From CAKZSB01 sp964573105 (GTDB lineage Bacteria > Pseudomonadota > Gammaproteobacteria > Granulosicoccales > Granulosicoccaceae): a DNA stretch of 64,000 nt. Numbering within the stretch: position 1 is the first letter of the stretch; each line of letters begins with the position of its first letter. Position numbers and translations under genes: made by a program. The stretch is taken from positions 248,001 through 312,000 of the forward strand of contig CAZNIS010000001.1 of NCBI GenBank assembly GCA_964573105.1, written 5' to 3'. Under the pieces are notes generated by a model. The model had not been told where the DNA came from. It saw only the letters and a program-made list of their open reading frames with translations, and did not search any database. Below, piece by piece: positions 1-7,878 of the stretch.

Positions 1-2
1 GC

Positions 3-95
3 GGAGAGTATCTGCAAGCGACCCGTCAGGTGCTGGAAAAACACGGCGGTCTGTGGTTTCTAAATGAATCCTTTGTCGTATCTCGCGACTGCTGA
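3..95 (+). CDS. C-terminal end of an unidentified protein (5' partial)
   Basis: An open frame enters from the left edge and stops at TGA 93-95, giving 30 residues that begin GEYLQATRQVLEKHGG and end VVSRDC. The composition looks like real coding sequence, and the run of basic helix, GG turn and hydrophobic strand vaguely resembles the end of a Rossmann-type methyltransferase. That is too little to name a family. It converges on the HAD phosphatase that follows, with 46 bases between the two stops. Confidence 0.4.
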   Translation, partial: GEYLQATRQVLEKHGGLWFLNESFVVSRDC

Positions 96-141
96 ACGAT
101 AAACCAGCATCGGCCTTGGCGGATGCCGGGTGTGCGGTGCT

Positions 142-741
142 TCAGCTATCCAGCAGTTGATCCAGTTGGGCGTAGCTGGACACTGCAACGTCAGTCCATT
201 GTGGCCAGTTGAAAGTCGCTTCGGTGTCAAAGTGTACGGTAGTGACACTGGCCCGTTTACCTGCCTCGATATCAAACACATAGTCGCCGATCATTACTGC
301 ATCGCCGGCGCTGGCCTGCCATTTGGCCAGCAACATCTCAATTCCCGCCGGATCCGGTTTCGGTGGGCAGTCATCGCGCGCGACGACGTGGTCATGCTGA
401 AAAAAATCTGCAAGCTTGGCTGCCGCCAGTGTTGCGTGAGCGATGTCGCCGGCATTGCGTGTCAGAATCCCGAGCGTACAACCGCGTTGCTGCAATCGCG
501 ACAGGAAATCCACCGCGCCTGGTTGCGCGACACCGCTGGCAGCCAGCTCCATTTCCAGCGCGTGTAGTTTTGCACGGGTTCTATCTGCCTCGTGTGTCGG
601 CATTTCGGCGATGGCTTCGAGTATCGGCTTGCCCAACTCGATGTTCAGCTCGCGGCGAATCGCATCGAAATCGTGTACCGGCACTGTCAGGGTGCCGTCC
701 ATATCGAATATCCAGTGGCTGTGGCGTGCGAGACTTTTCAT
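142..741 (-). CDS. HAD-family phosphatase (subfamily IA-like)
   Basis: A 199-residue haloacid-dehalogenase-fold hydrolase. Motif I is DMDGT at residues 13-17, with Asp13 as predicted nucleophile. Motif II is the ILTRN strand, motif III the Lys in PPKPDP, and motif IV the acidic pair in GDYVFDIEAG. The order and spacing fit phosphoglycolate- or phosphoserine-phosphatase-like enzymes with a small helical cap between motifs I and II. The substrate cannot be told from sequence. The gene is divergent from the Gfo/Idh/MocA gene across a 166-bp spacer that must hold both promoters. Confidence 0.85.
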   Translation of the reverse strand: MKSLARHSHWIFDMDGTLTVPVHDFDAIRRELNIELGKPILEAIAEMPTHEADRTRAKLHALEMELAASGVAQPGAVDFLSRLQQRGCTLGILTRNAGDIAHATLAAAKLADFFQHDHVVARDDCPPKPDPAGIEMLLAKWQASAGDAVMIGDYVFDIEAGKRASVTTVHFDTEATFNWPQWTDVAVSSYAQLDQLLDS

Positions 742-907
742 GGTACGGGTACTGGTAAGGGACGGTTGGCGAGTGCTGTGAGCGAAACGCCCGGCGATCT
801 TGAATATTCGATCGATTGAGGCCAGCTCGGTGCGCGTGCATTTGCCGCGCAGCGATAGGGCAATTGGGTATAGTAGGTCACCTTAACACTGGTTCGGGAT
901 TTGATTC

Positions 908-1870
908 ATGACGCTTAACATCGGGATAATCGGCACTGGCAGGATCGCCCACACACAATTGGCGCCAGCGCTTGAGCACGTGCGCGGCGCGCGCCTTTGG
1001 AGTGTGCTCAGTCGCGATGCAAAAAGGGCTGCAGAATTTGCCGCACAGCATGGCGCGCGCGCACCGGTGAGTGCTTTTGACTCGCTCGATACCATGCTGG
1101 AAGATCCCAGTCTCAATGCGGTTATCATCGCCACGCCAGACGCCTTGCATGCCAGTCAGGCGATTGCCGCTGCCAGAGCCGGTAAACACATATTGCTGGA
1201 AAAGCCCATGGCAACGACAGCGGAGGATGCCCGGGAGATTACCGACGTATGCAACCAGGAAAAAGTTGAGCTCGGGCTGGCGTACCACCTGCGCTGGCAC
1301 GACGGCCATCGGAAAATAGCGTCGATGTTGCACGATGGCACACTCGGCGAGCCGCGCTATGCGCGTGCACTGTGGACTTGGCAGGCGGATGACAACAGCA
1401 ACTGGCGCGCGCACGACAAGCTGGGGCGATGGTGGAGCCTTGCCGGGGTGGGCACGCACTGTATCGATCTGATGCGCTGGATGCTGCTGCCGGTCTGTGG
1501 CGAGGTGACGCGACTGGGCAGCGTCGTCGACAAAAGCACCTACGGTGGCCCGCACGACGAAACGGCCAGCGTGTCTTTGCAGTTTGGCGACAAGGCGATC
1601 GCCGACATCACCACATCGGTGATGTTCTCTGCCACATCGCGATTCGAACTGCATTGTACTCAGGCAAGTGTCATTGCCGAGGGGACACTGGGGCCCACTG
1701 GTGGCGGTACCATAACGATTAACAACGCGCCATTGGAATTCGACGTGAAAAACCCCTACGTGGGAGAGGTGCAAAACTTTGTTGATGCCATCGAGGGCCG
1801 CGATCGCATAGCAGTACCCGGCGTCGAGGGGCGTCGCAATGTCGAGTTATTATTAAAGGCGGCGCGCTAG
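908..1870 (+). CDS. Gfo/Idh/MocA-family NAD(P)-dependent oxidoreductase
   Basis: A 320-residue soluble dehydrogenase. The N-terminal Rossmann fold starts at once with IGIIGTGRIA (residues 5-14), the dinucleotide-binding glycine motif. The family signature LLEKPMA follows around residues 95-101, with the conserved Lys that helps catalysis. A Gly/His motif (GVGTHCIDLMRW) sits in the C-terminal alpha/beta sheet domain. Members oxidise or reduce sugars, inositols or related polyols. The neighbour 30 bp downstream is an inositol-monophosphatase-like enzyme on the same strand, so a shared role in polyol or sugar-phosphate metabolism is a reasonable inference. Confidence 0.88.
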   Translation: MTLNIGIIGTGRIAHTQLAPALEHVRGARLWSVLSRDAKRAAEFAAQHGARAPVSAFDSLDTMLEDPSLNAVIIATPDALHASQAIAAARAGKHILLEKPMATTAEDAREITDVCNQEKVELGLAYHLRWHDGHRKIASMLHDGTLGEPRYARALWTWQADDNSNWRAHDKLGRWWSLAGVGTHCIDLMRWMLLPVCGEVTRLGSVVDKSTYGGPHDETASVSLQFGDKAIADITTSVMFSATSRFELHCTQASVIAEGTLGPTGGGTITINNAPLEFDVKNPYVGEVQNFVDAIEGRDRIAVPGVEGRRNVELLLKAAR

Positions 1871-1900
1871 TGAATGCGGCGCAGTCGTTGGGGTTAACAG

Positions 1901-2692
1901 ATGATGCATGATCTACAAAGCCGGCTCGACACAGCGGTACAGATTGCCAACAGCGGAGCCACTGTTGCGCGTGAGTACTTTGATCGGTTCGATCATCTCA
2001 CGATCGAGAAAAAAGGCATTCAGGATTTCGTATCCGAGGCTGATCGCGAGGTAGAGCAGGTCATTCGACAAGCGCTGCGGCAGGCATTTCCTGATGATGG
2101 CATCATCGGCGAAGAGTTTGGCAATGTAGACGCAAAATCTGATTTTAGCTGGGTGATCGACCCGATTGACGGCACGGCAAATTTTGTCAGCGGCATACCG
2201 CACTGGTGCATCGTGCTGGCGGGTACTTATCAGAGTCAGGCGGTGGTTGCCGTCATCGTCGATCCCTGTGCACAGGAAGTATGGACCACGGTGCGGGGCC
2301 AGGGCGCGTGGCTTAACGGCAGGCCGCTTCGCGTTTCCGATTCATGCAGTCTCTCTGAAGGGTCGGTTGGCGTCGGATACAATCGGCGTCAGCCCAACTC
2401 GATGGTGCTGGGCGCCATCGAGCGTTTACTGAATGATGGCGGGGTATTTTTCCGCAGTGCCTCTGGCGCTTTGATGCTGGCTTACGTGGCGGCGGGCAGA
2501 CTGATCGGCTATCTGGAACCGCATATGCATCCGTGGGATTGTATCGCCAGCCTGTTGATGATCGAGGAGGCGGGTGGGCGTATTCAGGTTGTTGACCCTA
2601 CCCGGATGCTCGCCCAGGGTGGGCAGATCGTTGCAGCCTGCCCCGGTGTTTATGATGCCTTGCAAGCGATAGCGGCCGACTGTTTTGATTGA
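1901..2692 (+). CDS. Inositol monophosphatase family protein (IMPase/SuhB/HisN-like)
   Basis: A 263-residue Mg2+-dependent sugar-phosphate phosphatase. The metal-binding signatures are all present: GEEFGN (first Glu), DPIDGTANFVSGIP (Asp-Asp cluster around residues 87-100) and WDCIASLLMIEEAGG (the third Asp, near residue 213). Length is normal for the family (250-270 residues). It could act on myo-inositol-1-phosphate, histidinol phosphate or 3'-phosphoadenosine phosphate; motifs do not separate these. It begins ATGATG, so the start may be one codon later. It follows the oxidoreductase gene by 30 bp and converges on the nucleoside hydrolase, 13 bp away. Confidence 0.88.
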   Translation: MMHDLQSRLDTAVQIANSGATVAREYFDRFDHLTIEKKGIQDFVSEADREVEQVIRQALRQAFPDDGIIGEEFGNVDAKSDFSWVIDPIDGTANFVSGIPHWCIVLAGTYQSQAVVAVIVDPCAQEVWTTVRGQGAWLNGRPLRVSDSCSLSEGSVGVGYNRRQPNSMVLGAIERLLNDGGVFFRSASGALMLAYVAAGRLIGYLEPHMHPWDCIASLLMIEEAGGRIQVVDPTRMLAQGGQIVAACPGVYDALQAIAADCFD

Positions 2693-2705
2693 AACAGCAT
2701 GCAAT

Positions 2706-3632
2706 TTAGTGCAGCGAGCCTGTGACCGTCAGATAGTCTTCTAGCAAGGCTTCAACCTTTACGTTAGTCGCATAGCGTTTGTCTGTCGATTCCCCATCAA
2801 CTGATTCAGTCCTGCCCACTTGCTCGCCTTCAGTCACAACGCGAAAATTCGTTGTTTTGGTGTCGTACCAATGGGGGTTGGCCGCATAGCAAATCGCCAG
2901 CAGGTCGTGTGGGCAGCAGCCATGAAATCCATTGCGCTCGCGATAAAAATCACTGTAGAAGCGGGAGGCATCGCGCAGAAAACCGCCACACTGCGGTGAC
3001 TGCTGCGCCAGCTTGTCTAGATAGTCGGGTGTGAAAATGACCTGGTGTGTCACGTTCAGTCCGTGAATGGTTACCGGCCATGCTGCCGTGAGCACCTGAT
3101 TGGCTGCGTGCGGGTCGTTCCAGATATTGGCCTCTGCAAATGGTGACACGTTGCCCGCAACATCGACGGCACCACCCATGATGATGACCTCGTCCACCAG
3201 GTCGACGATATCCGGCGCCAACTGCAGAGCGAGTGCAATGTTAGTCAGTGGCCCGATCGGCACCAGACTGATCTGCCCTGGATGCTCCCGAACCAGATCA
3301 ACAATCAGAGCTGCGGCAGATCGGGAATCCGGCAGCCTTGCCGATTGCTTGAGTGGCACGTTGCCAAAACCATTCTTGCCGTGCACGAAGTCGGCGACCG
3401 GGTGAGGGCTGATCTGGAGTGGTGCGTCTGCTCCGCGCGCCACCGGTATGCCAACGCCAGTCAGATCGCACAGACGCAGTGCGTTTTGTGTGGCGAGATC
3501 AACCGATACATTGCCATAGATGCAAGTCAATGCCAGTAGTTCGAGTTCCGGGTGGGCGATGGCGTAGCAAAGCGCCTGTGCATCATCGATCCCCGGATCC
3601 GTATCAATAATTATTTTTTTTGTCATGGTCAC
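2706..3632 (-). CDS. Inosine-uridine-preferring nucleoside hydrolase
   Basis: A 308-residue ribonucleoside hydrolase that cleaves the N-glycosidic bond of purine or pyrimidine nucleosides in salvage. The calcium-binding signature DTDPGIDDAQAL lies at residues 10-21, and the second half carries the conserved HGLNVTHQV and HDLLAI (His-Asp) elements of the active site. Length matches RihA/B/C and CU-NH enzymes (305-320 residues). Two Met codons (ATG ACC ATG) make the exact start ambiguous by two residues. The Nudix gene lies 72 bp upstream on the same strand, so both may be transcribed together. Confidence 0.92.
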   Translation of the reverse strand: MTMTKKIIIDTDPGIDDAQALCYAIAHPELELLALTCIYGNVSVDLATQNALRLCDLTGVGIPVARGADAPLQISPHPVADFVHGKNGFGNVPLKQSARLPDSRSAAALIVDLVREHPGQISLVPIGPLTNIALALQLAPDIVDLVDEVIIMGGAVDVAGNVSPFAEANIWNDPHAANQVLTAAWPVTIHGLNVTHQVIFTPDYLDKLAQQSPQCGGFLRDASRFYSDFYRERNGFHGCCPHDLLAICYAANPHWYDTKTTNFRVVTEGEQVGRTESVDGESTDKRYATNVKVEALLEDYLTVTGSLH

Positions 3633-3704
3633 TTCAATCCGGGTTGTCTGTTGCGGGATTTCGAGTGCAGCGCGTCGATGGTCGGTGGCGTCAGTGCTGC
3701 AAGG

Positions 3705-4268
3705 TTAAAGTTCTATGCGCTGGTGCAGGATATCGTTTTGCAGACGCAGCAGTCCTGCAATTGTAATGCAGTCTGTAATCGATCCGTCTACAGCCATTTC
3801 GAATGCTTCGTCCAGCGGCAGTCGGCGCAAGGCGAGTTGTTCCGTCTCATCCGGTGTGGCATGGCCTTGCTGCAGATCGGTAGCGAGATAGACGTGACCG
3901 GTCTCGTTGGTCACCGAATTAGATGTGTGTACTTTCATCAGGTGACGCCACGTGCCGGCAGTCAGGCCGGTCTCCTCCTGCAGTTCGCGCTGTGCGCCGT
4001 CAAGAGGGTCGTTTGCCAGCGGCGAACCGCCCATCGGCATCTCCCAGGAGTATTCATCGATGGCGTAGCGGTACTGACCGACGAGCCAGGTATGACGGTG
4101 TTCGTCGACCGGGATAATCCCGATGGCAAGCCCCTTGAACTCGACGATGCCATAGATTCCGTGGCCACCGCCCGGGTTGATCACGGCATCTTCGCGCACG
4201 GCGATCCAGGGGTTATCGTAGATCGGTTTTGAGCCCGTGGTCTGCCACGGGTTGTCGTGCTCACTCAC
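3705..4268 (-). CDS. Nudix hydrolase, ADP-ribose/ADP-sugar pyrophosphatase-like
   Basis: A 187-residue Nudix enzyme. The Nudix box is MGGSPLANDPLDGAQREL followed by QEETGL around residues 82-105. The catalytic REXXEE core is intact, while the first Glu of the consensus is replaced by Asn. The N-terminal strands and the YRYAIDEYSWEMPMGG region resemble ADP-sugar pyrophosphatases that dispose of ADP-ribose. The neighbouring nucleoside hydrolase would also act on salvage nucleosides, so a linked clean-up function is plausible but inferred. It diverges from the MFS gene across only 39 bp. Confidence 0.82.
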   Translation of the reverse strand: MSEHDNPWQTTGSKPIYDNPWIAVREDAVINPGGGHGIYGIVEFKGLAIGIIPVDEHRHTWLVGQYRYAIDEYSWEMPMGGSPLANDPLDGAQRELQEETGLTAGTWRHLMKVHTSNSVTNETGHVYLATDLQQGHATPDETEQLALRRLPLDEAFEMAVDGSITDCITIAGLLRLQNDILHQRIEL

Positions 4269-4307
4269 CGCTTAGACCGCCAGCAATAAAGTTGCTGACT
4301 CAAGGTC

Positions 4308-5537
4308 ATGGTCGTGTACAGTGCGGCCTCTTTCTCATATTCCGGTTGCTGCATGCGCTTTACCTGGTTTGGACTCTACTGCGGGTTGATGTTGAGTATC
4401 TCGGCTTTTTCGACCGATATTCTGCTGCCGGCGGTTCTGGATATGAGTCTTGATCTGGGCGTACCGGCGCAGCAGATCCAGTTGGCGGTACCGGCATATA
4501 TGTTGGGGCTGGGACTGGCCCATCCATTGTTCGGCGTGCTGGCCGACCGGATTGGCAGGCGCCGGGCAATTTTTATCGGCCTCGCGTTGTATATGGTTGG
4601 TACGGTGGTCGTTGCATTGTCGAGCCAGATTACGGCGATCCTTGGCGCGCGGGTGATCCAGGGGTTTGGCGCCGCCGCTGCGCCGGTTGTCTGCCGGGCG
4701 ATGATACGCGATCGGTTTCGCGGTGACGAATTGGCGCAGAACATGGCAATCGCCAGTATGTTTTTCGCCCTCGGACCCATGATCGCACCCTTGCTGGGTT
4801 ACCTGATTAATGAACTGGCGGGCTGGCGGGCGCTGTTTGGCTTTCTGTTCGCTTTTTGTGTGCTGATGATCTGGGCGACGGCAAAACAACCGGAGACCCT
4901 GGCGCCCGAACATCGCAGAAGGACGGGCTGGTTTGGCATTTATCAGGATGCCACAGCCATTTTCCGTGATCGGCAGTCGCGCTATTTTATTTTCGCCTCT
5001 GCCATTTGCAGCGCGACGATTATTTCGTTTCTCACGCAAGCGCCAATCGTCTACGAACGCGATCTGGGCGCCAGCAGCAGTTTGTTCGCGACCCTGTTTG
5101 CGCTTTCAGCGATCGGTATCATTGTGGGCCAGATTATCAACCATCGCTTGATCGCATTGATTGGCGTTTTGCCCAGTGCGTTGCTTGCTTCGACGGTCAT
5201 TGCCGTGACCGCGGCAGTGATTCTTGTCGCCAGCCTGACGCATAGCTTGTCGCTGGCTGGCCTGAGCGCGTTGATGTTCGTGTTCAACATGGCCTACCTG
5301 ATCGTCTATTCAAACTTTGTGAGCCTCGCGCTGGATCCGCATGGTGAGCGCGCTGGCCTGGCCGCGGCACTGTTCGGGCTGATCAGCTACATTGGCGGCG
5401 CAGCGTTTGCGGCGACGATTGCCTGGCTCAGTGGCGGGCATTTGATTGGCTGGTCGATTGGCTTTGTCACGCTGGGCATACTGATGTTCTGCAGCGCGTT
5501 GTACTGGCAGCGTCGCGCTAGAGTTGTAAATAGCTGA
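4308..5537 (+). CDS. MFS drug-resistance transporter (Bcr/CflA type)
   Basis: A 409-residue inner-membrane protein with about 12 hydrophobic segments. It carries the MFS motif GVLADRIGRRRAIFIG between TM2 and TM3 and the TM4-TM5 pattern with RVIQGFGAAAAPVVCRAMIRD that is typical of Bcr/CflA proton-driven multidrug antiporters. The start at 4308 is preceded by an AAGG. A second Met at 4353 begins right at the first membrane helix and is an equally good start (394 residues). The 3' end overlaps the convergent nitroreductase gene by 20 bp. Confidence 0.88.
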   Translation: MVVYSAASFSYSGCCMRFTWFGLYCGLMLSISAFSTDILLPAVLDMSLDLGVPAQQIQLAVPAYMLGLGLAHPLFGVLADRIGRRRAIFIGLALYMVGTVVVALSSQITAILGARVIQGFGAAAAPVVCRAMIRDRFRGDELAQNMAIASMFFALGPMIAPLLGYLINELAGWRALFGFLFAFCVLMIWATAKQPETLAPEHRRRTGWFGIYQDATAIFRDRQSRYFIFASAICSATIISFLTQAPIVYERDLGASSSLFATLFALSAIGIIVGQIINHRLIALIGVLPSALLASTVIAVTAAVILVASLTHSLSLAGLSALMFVFNMAYLIVYSNFVSLALDPHGERAGLAAALFGLISYIGGAAFAATIAWLSGGHLIGWSIGFVTLGILMFCSALYWQRRARVVNS

Positions 5538-6108
5538 TCTTGCTTGCTGGTTCTGGTCTGGCGCGTTCGGCGGGTTGCTCCTGTTTGGCGCCGATGTAAA
5601 TGAACCCGGCAATCTGATCGCGCTGCGGGTCGCCATTGAGCGCCCGGATGATATCCGCATCATAGGCGAGCCATTCGGTGATCCACTGTGCGGCGTAGTC
5701 GAGCGCCTGGGCAGCATTGAGCAGCTGCATGCAAACAGCTGCACTGGTCAACTGTTGCTCCCACAGCGGGATCTTGTGCGGCACCGTGGGTGTGCAAAGC
5801 ACGGCGAGCACGCAACCGGCGCGCTCAAACCTTGCCGATTCCATTTGTTCGATAACATCCGAAAACGGCTGGTTCTCGGCCGCCGCACGGCGTTTAGCTG
5901 CGGGCACCACCACCTGCTCGCCGAATTTGCGGCGCATATCACCGCTGATGACGACGATTTGCCATGGCTGAACGTTAGAATGGTCTGGAACTCGCAAGCC
6001 GCAGTTAAGAATCGTCTCCAGATCCGAGGAGCTGGGTGCATCGTTGAGCATTTTCTTGGCGACGACCGAACGACGCTGCTGCAGGAACTGGGTGATGGTG
6101 TTGGACAT
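5518..6108 (-). CDS. Nitroreductase family protein (YdjA-like)
   Basis: A 196-residue FMN-dependent oxidoreductase. RRSV near residues 12-15 and GLRVPDHSNVQPWQIVVI near residues 37-54 are the FMN-contact segments of the compact YdjA/RutE branch. The region LLNAAQALDYAAQWITEWLAYD matches the helix and loop that reach the flavin of the partner subunit in these obligate dimers. The natural substrate is unknown. The stop codon lies inside the last 20 bases of the convergent MFS gene, so the two transcripts must overlap at their 3' ends. Confidence 0.85.
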   Translation of the reverse strand: MSNTITQFLQQRRSVVAKKMLNDAPSSSDLETILNCGLRVPDHSNVQPWQIVVISGDMRRKFGEQVVVPAAKRRAAAENQPFSDVIEQMESARFERAGCVLAVLCTPTVPHKIPLWEQQLTSAAVCMQLLNAAQALDYAAQWITEWLAYDADIIRALNGDPQRDQIAGFIYIGAKQEQPAERARPEPASKISYLQL

Positions 6109-6691
6109 GCTCTGAAATCGTTAAATTGTGTGATTGGCGGAACCAGGTGGCCTGCATTGTACCTTTGTGGGAAGTTGAGCGGCGTATTGAGGCAGATAGT
6201 GGCCGGCGCATGTGCCAGAATGAAGCCTTGAACAGGCTGGTTACGATCTGGAAATTTCCGTTTCAGTCGTTGAAATGCAATGGCATTCCGATCTTAATTC
6301 GCCCTGCGGTCGCCCCTGCTTGAGGCGCCCATCTAACCCCTTGGAGCGCCTGATGGCGCAGGCCACTTCGCAAACCCGAATGTGATACCAGGTACCGATG
6401 TGATGGACAAAATAAAAAACACCGAAACCAAAGTAGCGCGTCCGGTCAGAGCCAGGCCGGTCAACGGTCGTGATCGTCTGGACCGAAAGCTCTGGCTGAA
6501 TGCCAGCAAGCCTGTCAGACGCGCTGACAACGACGAAGAGAACGCGTCGTTTGTGCGCGGCTACAACTAGTCCATCGCCACGACGCTGCGGCTACAACGA
6601 TAGTCCACCCCGGCTGCCAACCCCATCGTAGTCGGCCGATGGCAGTGGCTCGGTTATTCCCTTGAGTAATACGCAGTGGTCGCTTGCCCGA
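6109..6691. other. Intergenic stretch of about 580 bp with one doubtful small reading frame
   Basis: Between the nitroreductase start and the Nudix gene. Apart from the small basic frame at 6403-6570 I see no convincing gene. An imperfect direct repeat spans its 3' part: GCGGCTACAAC at 6557-6567 and again at 6588-6598, each followed by a TAGTCCA-like segment. The promoter of the Nudix gene and that of the nitroreductase must both lie in this stretch. Confidence 0.5.
6403..6570 (+). CDS. Possible small basic protein (55 residues)
   Basis: A frame starting ATG GAC AAA ATA AAA AAC gives a short, very basic and hydrophilic protein rich in Lys, Arg and Asn, ending VRGYN. There is no clear Shine-Dalgarno sequence, no membrane segment and no family I recognise. 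An in-frame GTG at 6382 could extend it by seven residues. The last eleven coding bases are part of a direct repeat that recurs 31 bp downstream. It may be a genuine small protein or only chance. Confidence 0.3.
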   Translation: MDKIKNTETKVARPVRARPVNGRDRLDRKLWLNASKPVRRADNDEENASFVRGYN

Positions 6692-7159
6692 ATGGGCGAG
6701 GACTGGGTACCAGTCCACCACGCGACGCTGGTTTTTGTGTGTGCGCACGACAGAGTGCTGCTGATACGAAAGAAGCGTGGACTGGGAGCGGGCAAAATTA
6801 ATGGCCCGGGCGGTAAGCTCGACCCGGGCGAGACGCCCCATCAGTGTGCCGTGCGTGAAGTGCAGGAAGAGCTGCACATCACGCCGCTAAATCTAGCACC
6901 GCACGGTGAGTTGAAATTCCAGTTTATCGACGATTACTCCATTCACGTCCACGTGTTCCTGGCCGACAGCTACGACGGCGAACCCACTGAAACGGATGAA
7001 GCGCTACCGCTGTGGTTTGCGCCGCAATCGATTCCCTATGACGAGATGTGGGCCGACGATGCGATCTGGCTGCCGCGTGTGCTTGAGGGGGCGGTGGTGG
7101 CGGGTCGATTCGTGTTTGACGGTGATTGTATGCTCGAACATGAAGTCGGATACACGTGA
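6662..7159 (+). CDS. Nudix hydrolase, 8-oxo-dGTPase (MTH1/MutT)-like
   Basis: A 165-residue Nudix enzyme if the TTG at 6662 is used; the ATG at 6692 gives 155 residues and is the likelier start, being the length of eukaryote-like MTH1 proteins. The Nudix box GGKLDPGETPHQCAVREV-QEEL is complete with REVQEE. Residues around it (VLLIRKKRGLGAGKINGPGGK, and WFAPQSIPYDEMWADDAIWLP in the second half) closely follow the MTH1 substrate pocket. Predicted role: hydrolysis of oxidised purine nucleoside triphosphates before they enter DNA. Confidence 0.88.
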   Translation: MSNTQWSLARMGEDWVPVHHATLVFVCAHDRVLLIRKKRGLGAGKINGPGGKLDPGETPHQCAVREVQEELHITPLNLAPHGELKFQFIDDYSIHVHVFLADSYDGEPTETDEALPLWFAPQSIPYDEMWADDAIWLPRVLEGAVVAGRFVFDGDCMLEHEVGYT

Positions 7160-7206
7160 CCCGGCAGTAGCGTCGAACGGCCGCACAGCGACATCGTTTG
7201 TGACCG

Positions 7207-7878
7207 TCAGGTCGAGCGCTCACGCTCCAGAAAGTTATTCAGTTGCGTCAGTCTTTGCGGTGTTCCTATATCAAACCAGTGGCCTGAGTGAACTGAAGCG
7301 GTCAGTGTTTGCTTGTCGATGAGCTTGGTCAATATCTCGCGTAACGGACGGAATCCCGGGGTCAGACCGCGGAACACATCAGGCCGAAACAGACCCACGC
7401 CGGAATAGGTGTAGCGAGGTCCTGTGTCGAAAGTGACCAGGCTTCCATCGAGTGAGAAATCCCCTTGTCGATGGTGTGGTGGGTTATCCACCAACAGAAG
7501 GTGCGCCTGTGCATCACGCTCCAGCACAATCCTGTCGAACTGAAAATTGCCCCAAACATCGGCACTGATCAGCAAGAACGGCTGTTCGCCCAGCAATTGG
7601 ATGGCATTGACAATGCCACCGGCAGTCTCCAGCGCGGTCGACTCGTGACTGTACTGAATCTCCAGGCCATAGCGCTCTCCGGAGCCGAGCTCTTCGACGA
7701 TTTGCTGTGCCTGCCAGCAGGTATTGATCACCACCGTGTCGATGCCGGCACGAGCCAGCGCATGCAGATGGTACTCGATAAGCCGTTGCCCGCCCGCTCT
7801 GAGTAGTGGTTTGGCAGTGTTGTCCGTCAGTGGCCGCATGCGCTCACCACGGCCGGCAGCCAGCAGCATCGCGATCAT
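7207..7878 (-). CDS. murU: N-acetylmuramate-1-phosphate uridylyltransferase
   Basis: A 223-residue nucleotidyltransferase. The N-terminal pyrophosphorylase signature is AMLLAAGRGERMRPLTDNTAKPLL (read as AAGRGERM plus KPLL, residues about 7-26), followed by the ADVWGNFQFD metal and sugar site. It is adjacent to the anomeric sugar kinase with a 4-base overlap, exactly the amgK-murU arrangement known from Pseudomonas. There the pair converts recycled N-acetylmuramate to UDP-MurNAc, bypassing de novo synthesis and its fosfomycin-sensitive step. Without the neighbour it would be called only a sugar-1-phosphate nucleotidyltransferase. Confidence 0.85.
   Translation of the reverse strand: MIAMLLAAGRGERMRPLTDNTAKPLLRAGGQRLIEYHLHALARAGIDTVVINTCWQAQQIVEELGSGERYGLEIQYSHESTALETAGGIVNAIQLLGEQPFLLISADVWGNFQFDRIVLERDAQAHLLLVDNPPHHRQGDFSLDGSLVTFDTGPRYTYSGVGLFRPDVFRGLTPGFRPLREILTKLIDKQTLTASVHSGHWFDIGTPQRLTQLNNFLERERST

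Noticed and set aside
878..1774. Long minus-strand frame opposite the Gfo/Idh/MocA gene
   Set aside because: Antisense to a gene with clear motifs; its translation is rich in Arg, His and Cys with no domain.
3552..4232. 226-residue plus-strand frame opposite the Nudix gene
   Set aside because: Shadow of a well-supported minus-strand gene; no ribosome site and no family resemblance.
5575..6231. 218-residue plus-strand frame opposite the nitroreductase
   Set aside because: Antisense to a gene with a clear nitroreductase pattern; composition is atypical.
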